This document shows, piece after piece, positions 12,701-25,617 of a stretch of 64,000 bases of DNA (position 1 is the stretch's first letter; every line of letters starts with the position of its first letter). The position numbers and the translations under genes were made by a program. The notes under the pieces are model-generated. The model ran no database searches, was not told the origin of the DNA, and worked only from the letters and a program-made list of their open reading frames with translations. The DNA is from Anastatus disparis (Eukaryota > Arthropoda > Insecta > Hymenoptera > Eupelmidae): NCBI GenBank assembly GCA_017163975.1, contig JAFFSR010000244.1, positions 13,699,501-13,763,500 of the forward strand, read 5' to 3'.

Positions 12701-15700
12701 TGAATTCCTCATCTTCTATTCCTTCACTAAGCACAGATTTACAGCGATTTTCCTGTTTTATTGTGATATTTAATCTAGGTATATCTGCAGAACATTCATT
12801 TCCAGGGCCAATATTATCATTATTATCTTCTTTTTCATTTTGTTTATCAAATTTTGATAAATTCTGTACACTTTTATGTGAAATATTGTGAAGATTTTCT
12901 TCATTTTTATTTTTATTGTTGAATAAAAAATTTAATTCCTCATCTTCTATTTCATTATTGAGTGCAGTTTTATTTTCATGCAGTACATTATCAATCCCTT
13001 TATGTTTTGTTATATTGTTGATTGTAAGTTTATCCACAGGATCTAAATTTTTAGGGGTAATATAATCATTTTTTTCTTCCGTTCCTTTATCTAAAGTAGA
13101 CACGTTTTCTATGCTTTTGTGTGAAATATTGCAATTATTTTCTTCACTTTCATCATTAGATGCAGAGTCACATGAATTATTATACAATATGTTAATATTG
13201 AATTCCTCTTCTTCTATTCCATCACTAAGAGCAGATTTACAGCGATTTTCATACAGCACACCATAGTTCTTACTTTTTATTATATCATTAAATATTGGTT
13301 TATCTACAGAATCTTCTTTTTCATGAGCTATAACATCATTGTTCTCTTCTATTTCTTTTTCATTATTAAATACAAGCACGTTTTGTACATTTTCATGTGG
13401 AATATTACAATAATTTTCTTCACTTTCACTTCCATTGTTAGACGAAGACTCACATGAATTATTGTACAGTACATTAATATTTATTACCTCATCTTCTATT
13501 TCATCTTTAACTAACACGTTTTCATCAAACACAGGACTAATAATTTCATTTTCTGTTTTATTATTAGATTTAGGATCACATACTGCAACAATTTTTGTTT
13601 TATCATGAATGCCTTTAGAAATTTCCTCAACTGAAATAAAATGTGAAATACAACTTATTGATTTATTAATTTAATTTTTTGAATCATTATTTTTACAAAA
13701 AATACCTGAAGTTGCGCAAACTATATTTTCCTGTTTATTATTTTCGCATTTCTTATTTTTATTAGCACATGTCGGATTACACTCATCAATTTCCGTTTCA
13801 TTAACCAAAGGTTTATTAGTGATAATTTTATTGACATCATCAGTTTTTTCATCTATAAAAAAGTATAGTTCATATATACATCTTAAAATAATTATTGTAC
13901 AGAATATTATAGGCATTATTATATTTACTCTTTTTGTTTTCATTGATCGAGGGATCATTAAGAATAATTTTATTAAGATCATTCTGAATCCCATCTTCAC
14001 CTGTAAAAGTTGATAAAAAATATAATTAATTTTAATCTATTTATTAAATATATTAATATAAATAAAAATGATTTTCATAATTTTCTACAAGAATTAACCT
14101 TTTTGGTTTTCATCAAGTAAAGGATCGTGGATAGCTTTATTTAGAGTTTTATCTGAAAAATTTAAAAACAAATATTTATTTTTTATAGTTATACTATCAA
14201 TATTAAAAATTATAGGTAAATAGTACATTATTGACCAAGGATGCATATTGATCATTCTCGGCGAGTGCGAACTTTTGGGGCCGAGCGTAGCGAGGCCTCG
14301 AAAGTTGCACGAGCTAGGATGATCAATATGCATCCATGGTCTAATATACTATTTTTTTGTCCCGAGGCCGAGACATTTAAAGTTTTTCCGTAGGACGCAA
14401 AATGGTCATTTTGCGGCCTAGGGCAAAAAAATAATTTTATTTTGGATACAAAATATAATGAATGAATTTCATCAATAAGATATTTTTTTAATACAACTTG
14501 ATAATTTAATAATTTAGTTACCATTTTTGTCATTTATTTTACATTTTTTTCCAGAAGTGGTCGATGTAAGTTTACTCTTTTTGGTTTTATTAACATCTTT
14601 AGTTAATGAAGTTTTAGAGTTCTTTTTTTCATTGATCTTATTATTAGCTGAAAAAAAATTTATTCAATTATTATTTTAATAATATAATTTTAATAATACA
14701 AGTTATTTAAAAATTATCTTTGATACTAACTTGAATTATTAGAAATTAACTTATCACTACAATTCTTTTTCTTTTCCACCTGATCATTATTTACAATCAA
14801 ACTTTTTTCTTTGGGACACTTAATATTATTTCTTTTTTTATCTAAGCTTGAATTAGCAACAAGTTCTTTATCTTTTTCTAATTTATTAATAAATTCCTGT
14901 CCCGCAGGTTTTTTCAGCTCAATTATTTTCTTATTTTCAGTTACAGTTTCTTCAGAATATTTATTCTTAACATCTATCTTTAATTTATTTACAACTAATT
15001 TAACTTCTTTCAATATTTTTTGTTCATTGGTTTGTTTATTACTAATTGATCCTTTTTCTAAATTTTAAAAATAAATAAAATAATAAATTTTATTACGTAT
15101 CACTTGTCATTTTAAGATTATAATAGAATTTATTATAATAAATACCTGGAGAAGTCACAATGTTGCTATTTTCTTCAGTTTTTTTCGGAATTTTGATCTT
15201 CTTTTTAATTTTGCTGGATTCGATCTTACGATTAGTTTCAGGTACTGCATTATCTATATTTAAAAATAAAATAAAACCTTATAATTTTTAATTATGATTA
15301 TACTATATAATAGAAAAAATTATAATATTAACCAAAACTTTTTGACTTCTTCAAAAGAGTTTCTTTTTCTGTAAAAGTACTCTTAGGTTCATTTTCAGTG
15401 GTTAATTTTTCTAGAACAACTTTAAAGAAAAAAATAAATTAATAAATTGTAAATAGTTATAAGTAATAAATGTTTTTAGTTGAAATGAATCAATTACCTG
15501 TTGGTAGTGAAATATGTTTTATATTTGGAATTTCTAAAGATTTTCTTTTATTAAGTGGACATTCATCTGTATCTGTATGAGAATTATCTTCATGGATTCT
15601 TTTCAATTTATTTTTTGAAGTTTCAAGTGATGAATTATTTTCAGATTTCGATTTTTTATCTATAATTTGAAATTAATTTATAAAATTCAATTTGATACAC

Positions 15701-17333
15701 AAATATATCATTAAATATGATACAAACCTGAACAGTCAGATTTAGGACAGTGAGGTGTTATATTTTCATTTTCGGTAAAATTTATTTTATTTATACGAGT
15801 TTCCTTTAGATGTGTTAGTTTGATTCTTAAGTCTTTAATTTTTGAGTCACATACGGGTTTAACTTCTAAAAATAAATTAATATTATTATGTGTAACTATA
15901 GAATTTATCCAATAAATATTTTTTATAGTATTGCATATCTACCTAAAGAACTGGTAGTACAATTTTTCTCTTCTGCTACTTCTTTAGAATTCACTAACTT
16001 ATTTTCTACAGTTTTAGCAGTTGTTACATTATTTTTACATGTTAATTTACTATCTATAATTCATAATTGATAATTAAAGAAATGTATAAATAAAATTATA
16101 ATTTATGTTTTATAATGCACAAACCTAAACAATTAGGAATACATATTACTGCCTCTTTCTTATTTATGAAAGTAATTTTCTTTTGTTTGATATTTCCTTT
16201 TGAAATTAACCTATTTTTTCTGAATATTTTGTTTGTTGGAATTCTAGTTTCATTAGTTGATTCAGAACCTGTAAAAAAATAATTGAAATAAAGATAATTT
16301 TAAAATCATTTTATTTCTTTAAAAATATTTACAAACCTGAAATATTAGATACAGTGCAAGAGGTTATATTTTCTTTAGCAATGCCGACCGTTTTATTTTG
16401 ATCGACGTCACTTGAATTTAATTGAATTGTTGGTTCATTTGATGTTTTAAATGTTAGATCATTATTTGTTAAAGTTTCTTGATTATCTGTAATTTAAATA
16501 AAATTAAATAATTTATATAAATTTAAAAAAAATTAATGTATACAAAATAAGAATTCTAAAATATAACAAACCTAAATCGACTGATGCCGTTGATGCTTTA
16601 ACCTTGATTTTATTAATTTTTTCTTTATGACTTTCATTTTGTTTGACAATATTTGTTAATGTGGTTTTAAGATTTTTACATTTTAAATCAGCATCATTTC
16701 CAGTTATTGATTTTTTATCTATAATTTAATAATAAAATTGTAATATATATTGTAGTGTATATATATATGTATATGTATACATAAGGTTATAAATGATAAA
16801 AATGTTTATTTATTTATGGACAAACCTAAGTAGTTAGATGTGTCTGATTTTGAAACTTTCTTTTGTACATCAGCAGTCTTTTCTTCTTTGTGTTTTCTTT
16901 TAAAAATTACTGTTTTATTTTTCAATCGTTTGGGTGATAGGTTACTAGATTTATGAATTTTCTTATTATCTAGAATGCAAACATTAAGTAAGAAATTATG
17001 AACTCAAAACTAGATATGTATTAAATATGTACTGAATATCACACAAACCTGGAGGATTAGTTGTTTTTAAAGTAGGTTTCTTTATAACACGTTCATGACC
17101 CTCATCGTTACTAAGAAGTTTTTCTAAAACAACTATGAAAATTGTGTAATTTTATATTTAGATAATAATAAAATTTTCATATAAACTGATAAAAATTAAA
17201 TATTTAAGTTTTATTTGTTACGTTTTATTAAATTAAATTAAGTTAAAATATTATTAAATGAACCAATACCTATTGGCAATTTTTTTACGTTGTCATCTTT
17301 GGTCATTTTTAATTTGTGTTTGCTTTTCAACAT
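9773..17333 (-). CDS. Gene A1: repetitive acidic/basic protein with VLEKL motifs, 25 phase-1 exons
   Basis: Function not recognised. Exons: 17270-17333, 17049-17132, 16826-16969, 16572-16718, 16337-16486, 16125-16268, 15943-16053, 15728-15865, 15498-15659, 15333-15419, 15146-15253, 14731-15057, 14522-14647, 14099-14152, 13929-14000, 13706-13852, 12125-13630, 11936-12055, 11783-11863, 11609-11683, 11488-11529, 11380-11415, 11150-11296, 10547-10621 and 9773-9915. Lengths sum to 4,290 nt, an exact frame of about 1,429 residues. The start is the ATG at 17333; an in-frame Met nine codons downstream is an alternative. Exon 2 begins with VVLEKLLSN, and exons 9-10 repeat the pattern (LPT then VVLEKLTTE). 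The rest is Lys/Asn/Glu-rich linker. The terminal exon is less AT-rich, follows a long pyrimidine tract, and encodes 46 residues with a helix-like pattern (RARIESLRNAA, then IHRIKEIINVF) ending in TAA. It could instead be an alternative 3' end of a single A1-A2 gene. Confidence 0.6.
12125..13630 (-). repeat. Coding exon with 4.5 repeats of about 77-95 residues
   Basis: This 1,506-nt symmetric exon of gene A1 holds four full and one partial copy of a unit. The unit starts NINILYNNSCDSASNDESEE, continues with NISHKSIENVS and a D/K/E-rich stretch, and ends near ENRCKSALSDGIEDEEF. The first half (LYNNSCDSASND) is the most constant part. One copy lacks most of it. The array differs in unit length and sequence from the two arrays of gene A2, so repeats expanded independently in the two genes. 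Confidence 0.75.
14220..14431. mobile_element. CpG-bearing double-hairpin element in an intron of gene A1
   Basis: An island of higher GC sits in the intron between exons 14099-14152 and 14522-14647, the longest intron of this part of the gene. Two imperfect palindromes are visible. The first has arms around GATGCATATTGATCAT at 14241 and its complement near 14315-14335. The second runs from TTTTTTGTCCCGAGGC at 14353 to GCCTAGGGCAAAAAA at about 14417-14431. No coding capacity or clear target duplication is seen. It is probably a small non-autonomous DNA element. Confidence 0.5.
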
Positions 17334-18578
17334 ATTTTGTTTTTCTGTAATAAATAAAAATAATTACACATAATATAAATTCTAATGTTCAATAGTAATA
17401 TTGTTTATGTCAAAATGTTTATTTTGATTACAAATCAAACAAAGTGATTTTGAGAAATTGTAAATACTTAAGTATAAAATAATTAATTTTTTTTTATTCA
17501 TGATATATGTAAATAAATAAAGCCATAAATAAATATATTTTGAAGATATTTATTTGTTATTCTGTACTATGTTGCATTATTAATACTTAAATTCTATTTT
17601 TTTTTTTCAACTTTAATAAAATATTGGCAACATAACCTACGTAAGAAAGTTTTTCATTGTAATTTAGTTTTCTAAGTAAATTATTGAAAAATTTTACGCA
17701 CCACTAAACATTTTGTTTAATTCTGATAAAACTGTCGTTAATTATCTTTCCAAGGACTCATTTTTATTTGTAAATCTAACTTCTTTTTACGAAAAATAAT
17801 AGAATACAAGTATAATATATAGATTACTATTCTTACACGTCAAAACGAAGCACATCAACAACGAAGTTGGTGTTGAATTGAAAAATCATAATTTTTCAAT
17901 ATCGCACGATTACACCGGTGTAGTACTAATTTTATTTCTAAACTTAAAACTTACATTGATATTGTAATTTGTAATAATAATAATGTGTTGTATAAATTAT
18001 TTAAAATTTTTTAGCTTATTATATAATTAATATATCCGAATTTATTTTAATTTGTAACCTATTAAAAAAGTTTCTTTATTTGTGAAGTATATCTAGTGAT
18101 CCTTGCAAGTAACTCAGATAATATTGATTTAGGTTTTTATAATTTCATATAAAATATTTGAATATTTTAATTAATTAATACTAATTTTAAAATCTTATGA
18201 AACATAATAATATTAATTTTTTTTTAGTAAAGAGTAAATTAGCATTTTACAACACAAATATTTATGGTTGAAGTTTAATTGTATTAAATTATAACTTAAA
18301 TATTTTATTTATTGTTTTTTATATCTTTTATTTATTACAAATTGTAAATTTGTTTATATTTTATATAAAAAAGCAATTTGGATAAATAAAATTGATACAC
18401 TATTTGGTTTATAAAATAAATTTTAAGACTATCTTATATTTATTTTAACATTTTGTACAATAAGTATTTTTAAAAATTAATTTTTATAATTGCTTGTAAT
18501 ATAAAGTAAAATAATATATTTTAATTGATATACATCAATAATACAGTGATTAATTGTGATAATGTCTCGAAATAAAAA
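17334..18578. other. Intergenic, gene A1 to NKRF-like gene
   Basis: No coding frame with splice support was found. The stretch should contain the promoter of gene A1 and the 3' end of the NKRF-like gene, both on the minus strand. An AG acceptor-like site just upstream of the A1 start codon (about 17346) suggests that a non-coding 5' exon may lie here. No repeat family was recognised. Confidence 0.4.
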
Positions 18579-20083
18579 TTATTTTCCAGTAGGTTCTATA
18601 AGTTGATATTTTTCTGTTGAACCACCAAGTTCAATAAGTTCATTAACTAGATCCTGAGGATTTATTTTTCTTGAAATTGTTAAAGTTCTTTGTGTTTTGG
18701 GTCCATAACTTTGTGATTTAAGTCCAAGTTGTTTGGCTATCTGATGAATTGTAGCTCTCTCTTCATTTGTGAAACTTGGATTAAATACTAAATCTGTTGA
18801 TGTATCACCTCGCACATAATTTTCTAATACTTCTGTACATTTCTTTTTAAAAACATGCATATTATAAAATCCAGCTTTAAGACCAAGACCTTCTCTGGTC
18901 ATTTGTTGCTGAACATTTACAGGTTCTGTGATACCTTGAGATGATTTTCCTAAGCCACCACCTGACCAGCCCATTAACTTCATCATTTTTGAGCCAATGT
19001 TATCACTACCAAGAGCATCTGATTTTGTGTCTACTTTTGTATCTAAATCATCACTTACTGTTGGCGTTAAATTCTTAGTGACTTTGATGGTATAATAAAT
19101 CTTACGCATTTCAGCAAGAGCTAACGTTGCAGCTTCTTTTTTAGCAGCTTTTTGATTAGGTGCTCTTGCAGTTGCTACTTTGTGATTATTAAAAAGTACA
19201 GAGCAAGCAAAATCATTGCCAACTATTTCAAATTTCCATTCTAGACTAAAATCATAACTAACAGCTGCTCTAGAAACTATACTTTGAGGGGTGTCACTTA
19301 AATATTCAAATAAAACTACATCAGACTTAGAATTCGGTCTTTTCTTCTTTGTGTCTGTAAATCTATTTTGTGGTGTGAAATCTTGTTTTCTTTTGAAACT
19401 ATTATTTTGTCTTGAAAATTCTCCTGAACTAGCTGGTGAACTTAAAGTTGTTGAGGGCTTGGCTGTTGTAAAATCTTGTTTTCTTTGAAAATTATTATAT
19501 AAACCTTGATTATTTTTTTTTGATGGTTCTCCTGAACTAATTGGTGAACTTACTGTTGTTGACGTTTTTTCTGTTGTGAAATCTTGTTTCTTTTGAAAAT
19601 TATTATATAAACCTTGATAATTATTCTTTTTCGAAGATTCTTTAGAACTAGTTGGTGAACTTACTGTTGTTGAGGGCTTTTCTGTTCTTGATTGTCCTGA
19701 AATGAAAATTGATTCATTAACGATTACAAGAAATATTTATAAAATTATCTAAATAAAAACTCACAATTTCTCGCTGTACCTTTGGCCTTAGAGCTAGCTG
19801 CATCGGATGCTCCAACAAAAGTTCTTCGTAACCTATTTTTTTGTTTTTCTCTGTAATCTCCAACAACTTCTTTAGATAATTCTGAAATCATACGCATTGT
19901 TTCTTTGGGATATTTGCATCCTAAGAATTCCACGTTTGTAAAAACTTGTGCAAGACACATAAGCTCATCTTTTGGAAATTTGTTTCCATGAGCTAAAAGA
20001 AATCTGCGACGCAACTCCCAATGCTCATCGCATTCATGCTCCGTCTTGAATTGATCCACATTAGATTCGTTTACGATTTCCAT
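18579..20083 (-). CDS. NKRF: NKRF-like protein: XTBD, dsRBM, G-patch and R3H domains
   Basis: Two exons, 19780-20083 and 18579-19696, joined at a phase-1 intron, encode about 473 residues. Residues about 1-95 match the XRN2-binding (XTBD) fold: HWELRRRFLLAHGNKFP, then LVCLAQ-like LMCLAQVFTNVEFLGCKYP. Residues about 105-215 are a Ser/Thr-rich linker with three copies of a 37-residue repeat. Residues about 225-297 resemble a dsRNA-binding domain ending APNQKAAKKEAATLALAEM. A G-patch (about 333-378; MGWSGGGLGKSSQGI, then GLGLKAGF) and an R3H domain (about 395-460) close the protein. This order is that of NF-kappa-B-repressing factor, which in the family binds the nuclear exonuclease XRN2 and acts with a DEAH helicase in nucleolar pre-rRNA processing. 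The protein is shorter than the vertebrate one but has all modules. The donor was chosen at AAAG-gtacag because the next GT gives an immediate stop. Confidence 0.88.
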
Positions 20084-21635
20084 TTTTAACTTTATTTTTA
20101 TTTTTAAACAATATTTAATTGAAAATTATTCAATATTCTTAACATTTGTTTTCGTAAAAATAAAAACAAAACTGCAAAATTATTTTATAAATAGATTACA
20201 TAAAAGAACATTTGTTGCTTTTCTGTTTGTGCTCTATTAATATTAATACTATGTATGGATATTTAAAAAATTATTCATTTTATTAATGAAAATATATAAA
20301 TATTTTTCCTGATTAAATAATTATCAAGTTGACGAACTGTAAGTTGCACCACAAAGCGGCGTGGAGAAATCAACGAAGATAGATATATTATCAGTTTTAC
20401 AGAAACTGATGCTGTTTTTAAGCGATAGTCGTGTCATGCAGCGAGCTCTAGTGGACAAATCTTATTTCCACGAATTTCAAATTTCCAAGTCTTCAATCTT
20501 TTGATTTTTTATACAGCAAATTTTTCAAGCAATAAAATTTTAATTTAATCTACTAAATTTTTAAACGATTGATGTGATCTGGTTTTAAAAATATTTTAAA
20601 TTTCATCTAAATCTCTCAGCTTGAAACTGGTTTTATTTTAATTCCCGCAAATCGAATTACAAAAATTAAAACTGAGAAATAATTGAAAAAAAAACGTGAA
20701 TAAATTAGTAAATGAAATAAATTTAATTATTAACATTATGATAAAAAAAAATATAAAATTTATAGTATACATAAGTATTAACTTATATATAAAAAGTTTA
20801 ACAACATAATTTGAATTTAATAGTTTGTAAATTATTTTTGAACTTTGGTTATTCAATATTTTTAAAATCATTTTAATTTTGATCTTTTACATCAAAACGC
20901 TTTAATTAGTTGATTAAAATAAAAATTATTTATTTAAATTCAAATAAAACATCACGTATATTAAAAAAATATTGTTCATTTTACATTGTTGATACGTTTC
21001 AAATTAACAAAATCATTTTTATTATAATTGGTTGCAGAATTTTCGGCATGCAATCATTTATTTGATGTTAAATCTCATTGTGGAGTATTATTAACATGTA
21101 TTTAAGATCGTCAGTGGCTCACTCGGTAGAGCGTTGGATTCGTAATCTCGAGGACTTGAGTTCGAATCCCGCTCTCGGCAGCCGATTGATACAAGCATCA
21201 CTGTATACGATACATATGCTTTGTTCACAAACACATTGACGATCTTCGTCGCTAATTAGCATCGTAATGATAGCACAAATACAGTGACGTTAAATAAATA
21301 AAAAAAAAATAAAAAAAACATGTATTTATTTTTAAAATAATATAAAAAAGGAAAAAAATTATACAAATTTTTTTTAATTTTAAATCTTTATTAAACGCTT
21401 TTGTTTAAGTTGTTTCTATTTACTTTTTATTTTGTAATAATCATTTTTACACTTTTTAATAATGAGTTTAGTGAACGTAATTCTAGAAACAACCAGAAAC
21501 AACATTATGGACTATGCACATAACTTATGGAATCATATTTGTTACAAAAATATAAAATTTTAAAGATTTATAAATAATAAATATAATTAATGTGAAAGTA
21601 CAAATATGATTTTAATGATAAATAATGATTTTAGT
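20084..21635. other. Intergenic with one SINE
   Basis: Upstream region of the NKRF-like gene and 3' flank of gene C. Apart from the SINE at 21106-21318 it is A/T-rich with no spliced coding evidence. A less AT-rich patch at 20330-20470 is the likeliest promoter region of the NKRF-like gene. Confidence 0.4.
21106..21318 (+). mobile_element. tRNA-derived SINE, copy 1 (full length)
   Basis: The head reads like a tRNA: GGCTCACTCGGTAGAGCG (A box) and GAGTTCGAATCCCGC (B box). A tRNA-unrelated body of about 120 bp follows (ATTGATACAAGC, then CGTCGCTAATTAGCAT), and the copy ends GACGTTAAATAAATAAAA plus an A-rich tail. The same head-body-tail unit recurs about ten times in the window. Confidence 0.9.
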
Positions 21636-24600
21636 TTACAGTCTAATTATATCATCATCATCGATTACATCAGGAATAATAATTTCATCACATTCAAATT
21701 TTATTGTGTTTTCAATATCGTCAATTTCTTGATAAAATACTTCATTATGTGGGTTTTCAGAAATAACTTCAAAATCGTGAGATTCCATAATTAAATCCTG
21801 ATGTTGATAACTAATTTGTTCATTATTTAAATCTGGTAAAACTTTTTCAGTTTTAATTTCTATATCATTTTCAATTTTAACCTTATGAGTTTTGAGAGCC
21901 TTACGATTAACATATGTTTTCATAACTTTACATTTGATTGAATTTTCTGTTACATTAGATTCTCTTACATTAGATTCCATTACATTAGATTTCATTATGT
22001 TTTGTTGGGCTGTATTATTGGAATTCTTCTTCTTTTGAGCTGAAATGATATAAATCTAAATTATGATCGAGTAAAATATCTATTTTTAAAACAATCCTTA
22101 TCAATGACTAAATTTATTATTGTAATTTATTTTCTTAACGTTTTATTTTTTGCAGAAAACAAACTTTTATTCTTCTAAAAAATATATTTTATAATTTTAA
22201 TGCGAGATTTATAACTATAAGCCTAATAAAACTAATTGAAAAACTTAATATTAGAAATAGAAAAATCTTTCTTTTTAAATTAACTTTAGCGTAATAATGA
22301 ATTAAACATAGAATATAAATATTAAATAAATAAAATAAGCAAAGAATATTTTTATAATTTTTTTCTAAAAAAAGAAAGATTAAAAAAATAAAAATCCCCC
22401 AATCATTATTTGCACTTTTTTTATTAGTTCATTAAACTAATGATTATTAACGTCTAATTCATAATAATAAATATATTTTTAAAATATTTTTTTTATAAAA
22501 AAATAAAAGTTTTTCAAATTTCAAGAAAAATATATGCAGCAAACTTTTTAAAAATGTTTGATCAATAAAAATTCATCAACTCAATAAAAAAGAAATACAA
22601 AAATTAAAAAGTTAAATTTATTTTTCTATTCATCAGCATTTAACATAAAATTGAAATAAAAGTATTTTAATACCTTTTTGATACATTTTTGCGACCAATC
22701 CATCAACATTTAAAACGCTGACAATCTGAGGGTGCATTCTTTGCAAATGTAACCTAAGATCTCTTCTTAAGTAGAATTTTCGTTTACAAAATGCACATTT
22801 TGATGGATTTTTTCGTTTTTTCAATTTACATTTCTTCTCATGTTGTATAAATGAATATTTACGATTAAATTCACTTTTACATTTAGAACATTTCCATGTG
22901 AATGATTTGTCATGTATATTGTAATAATGGTCCCTATGACCTCTAAATGATACTAAAATTTTATTACAAATACTACACTTATACTTCATTTGTATCTTAC
23001 AATACGGACACATAATTCTTTTCTGTAAGCTAAGTGTTTCTCCATTTTCAATTTTACAATTTGGACAAAAAGTAATGCAATATTTCACTAAAAAAAAAAA
23101 TTCTTTTTAGAGAAAATTAACTTTAAGAAAATAGAAAAATTTATTCAGAAAATAAAATAAAAATAAATAAAATAATTGTAATACAAATTAATACATACAT
23201 GAATCGGAAAAACTAATACTTTTGTCAAGCTTGTCTTGATTTTCATCTGTCAACAATATTGTTTGCACATCAGGAATATCTTTGAAAATATACAAAAATT
23301 TATTTAGAAAATAAAAAAAATAAAATATTTGAAATACAAATTTATACACACGTATATTGGAAAAACTAGTGCTTTTATCAAGCTTACCTTGATTTTCATT
23401 TGTCAACAAAATTTTTTGCACATCAAGAATATCTTGATAACTTTGGTTTTTATCTGCAAACAATATATGATTTTTAAACATCATTAAATAAATAATTTAC
23501 GTGTATAATATGACTTTCAATAACAATATTCTTTATAGCTTACTTTTAATAAAATTACTTTTCATATTTATTGTACAATCAATAGGAGTTTGACTAGAAG
23601 AAGAAGAATGCCTTGATTCTATATGTTCATTAAGCCTATCACTTGTTCTAGTTGTGTATGTACAAAGGTTACATCGTAATACAGGAGCTCTTAGTGGAAC
23701 AGAATAATGATTATAACATCTACGTGTATGGTCATAAAAATCATCACTTGAAAGAAATACTCTACAACATCTTAAACACTGATATTTAAGCTGGTGATTT
23801 GAATTTTTCATACATTCTTGATCACATATATTTGATATTCCGTCTAAAAGAATGCTATTACCACAAGTCATACATTTAATTGCACAATATTTTTTGATTT
23901 CTGTAAAGAATAAAAAAAAATTTTAGATAAAAATTAATATTTACAAAATTAATTTTAATGATCGTTGTATTGTAATAAGAAAAAATGATACTAACTATCA
24001 ACAGCTTTTTTTATTTCTTCAAAAGAGCATAATTTTTCAATCTTTTCAAATTGTATCATATCATTATTTACTATGCATAAATTTTGTTGCTCTACCTCAT
24101 GATTTTTAAATTCAGAAACTGATTTATTTTGTGGTTTATTACCATTGCTTAAGGTAAGTAACAAATGTCGAATGTCATCAGGTTTTTTCTCTGAAGTTGA
24201 ATCAACAATATCTTTAAACTGAATGATAGAATCATTATTTGTTAATTTAACAACTGGGGTCTCCATAACTTGCATTCCAGAAATGGAAATTGATTCAATT
24301 TGGGATTTATTACAAAAAAGTTTATTTTGTTCTTGACTGCTAAATTTTATTTTTGGCTTTGAATTTGATTTTCTATTCTTTACTGGTTTTAATATTGAAT
24401 TAGCTTTTTTTAAAGGTTTTGATACTGATTTTTGTTGAGGCCAAAAAGCTTCATTTGAATCTCTAAATGCATTATCATCAATTGTAAATACACTACTTAT
24501 GATTGGAAGTCGTTCTTCATTTTTATTTAATGTTTCTGTTTTAATATTTGAATTGTCAACCTCATCAATAATATTTGATAAACTAATAAATTCACCTTTT

Positions 24601-24965
24601 ATATTTGGTGTTTTATTAGGTATTTTTATATAAGTATAAATTATTGGTTTTGTATTCGGAGATGGCAATCTAACATCTGAAAATTTTAAATACAACTCGC
24701 TATGTTATTTTTATAAAATATCAGAAAAATATCGATTTCTCTACTTTTTTTTTCCACAAAATATAGAAATAAAAAAAATTGTAAAATAATTTGAACTTAC
24801 CGAGAGTTTTTATATTTTTTGAATTGCTAGAATATTTTTTAATAGTTTCTTCTGAAAGTCTTTCTAAACAAACTTAAAAAAAATTGAATGATTTAATTAC
24901 AAGTCTAATGTTAAAATAAAATTAAACATAACAAATGTAGAATAAATACCTATAGGAAACTTCAT
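21636..24965 (-). CDS. Gene C: zinc-finger protein with two ribbon-plus-finger exons
   Basis: Eight phase-1 exons: 24950-24965, 24801-24872, 23996-24676, 23544-23900, 23352-23453 (or 23388-23453), 23199-23279, 22674-23087 and 21636-22039. They sum to 2,127 nt (about 708 residues), in frame throughout. The first exon is 16 nt (MKFPI); exon 2 opens with VCLERLSEE. Residues about 30-256 are Ser/Lys/Asn-rich linker. Exon 4 carries a CMTC ribbon, CLRCCRVFLSSDDFYDHTRRC and CNLCTYTTRTSDRLNEHIES-R-H. Exon 7 carries CPNC-CPYC and three fingers (CSIC, CSKC, CAFC). The two mini-exons between them are tandem duplicates (DILDVQKILLTNENQ and DIPDVQTILLTDENQ). The C-terminus is acidic, ending DDDDIIRL, a possible activation region. 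Probably a nuclear DNA- or RNA-binding protein; the target is unknown. Confidence 0.75.
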
Positions 24966-25490
24966 GTTGATTTAATTATTACACATATACAAGAACATAT
25001 ACTAAGTAATAAATATAATTATAATCATTGAAATTTTACTTAAATCATGATATAAGTTTAAAAATCTCAATGTAATCGAAAAGAGGTTAGAAACATTTTT
25101 TATGATTACTATTACTATTAATTAAATCTTTAACAAAAAGTCACTATTGTAAGTTTAATTATAGTAAAAACGAATTAAGCATTTTCAATTTACGTTGTAA
25201 ATGTTTTTCTAAAACGGAATATGGCAAAAAATAAAACAGTCTCACATTTGCCATGCCAAGTATAAACAACAATCAGCTGGTAACTATACTGTACTGACAT
25301 ATTACACGCGCGCTGCAAGTTAGCGCATAATGACAACCTTGCGATTAATTTTAGCGGAAAATTTAAATTAACGAATTTAATATTATTATTAATTTAATGA
25401 TTGTAAGGGTACATAAAACAATATTTCAAAGTTAGAAGAAATTGCACTCTCCTAATAAGTCAAAGTAATGACGAATGATAATTTACTTCT

Positions 25491-25617
25491 TTTGCAGTAA
25501 TTATGCTGTAAATAGATGAAATTTAATGCGATTTGCATAAAACTTAATGCGTTTTGCAGTAATTATGCTGTAAAATATACGAATTTCAATGAAAATATAC
25601 ATGATTTGCATTTAATG
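25491..25617. repeat. Two-copy tandem repeat of about 60 bp
   Basis: TTTTGCAGTAATTATGCTGT occurs at about 25493 and again at about 25552. Both copies are followed by diverged AT-rich sequence ending in a GATTTGCAT-like segment. Confidence 0.6.
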
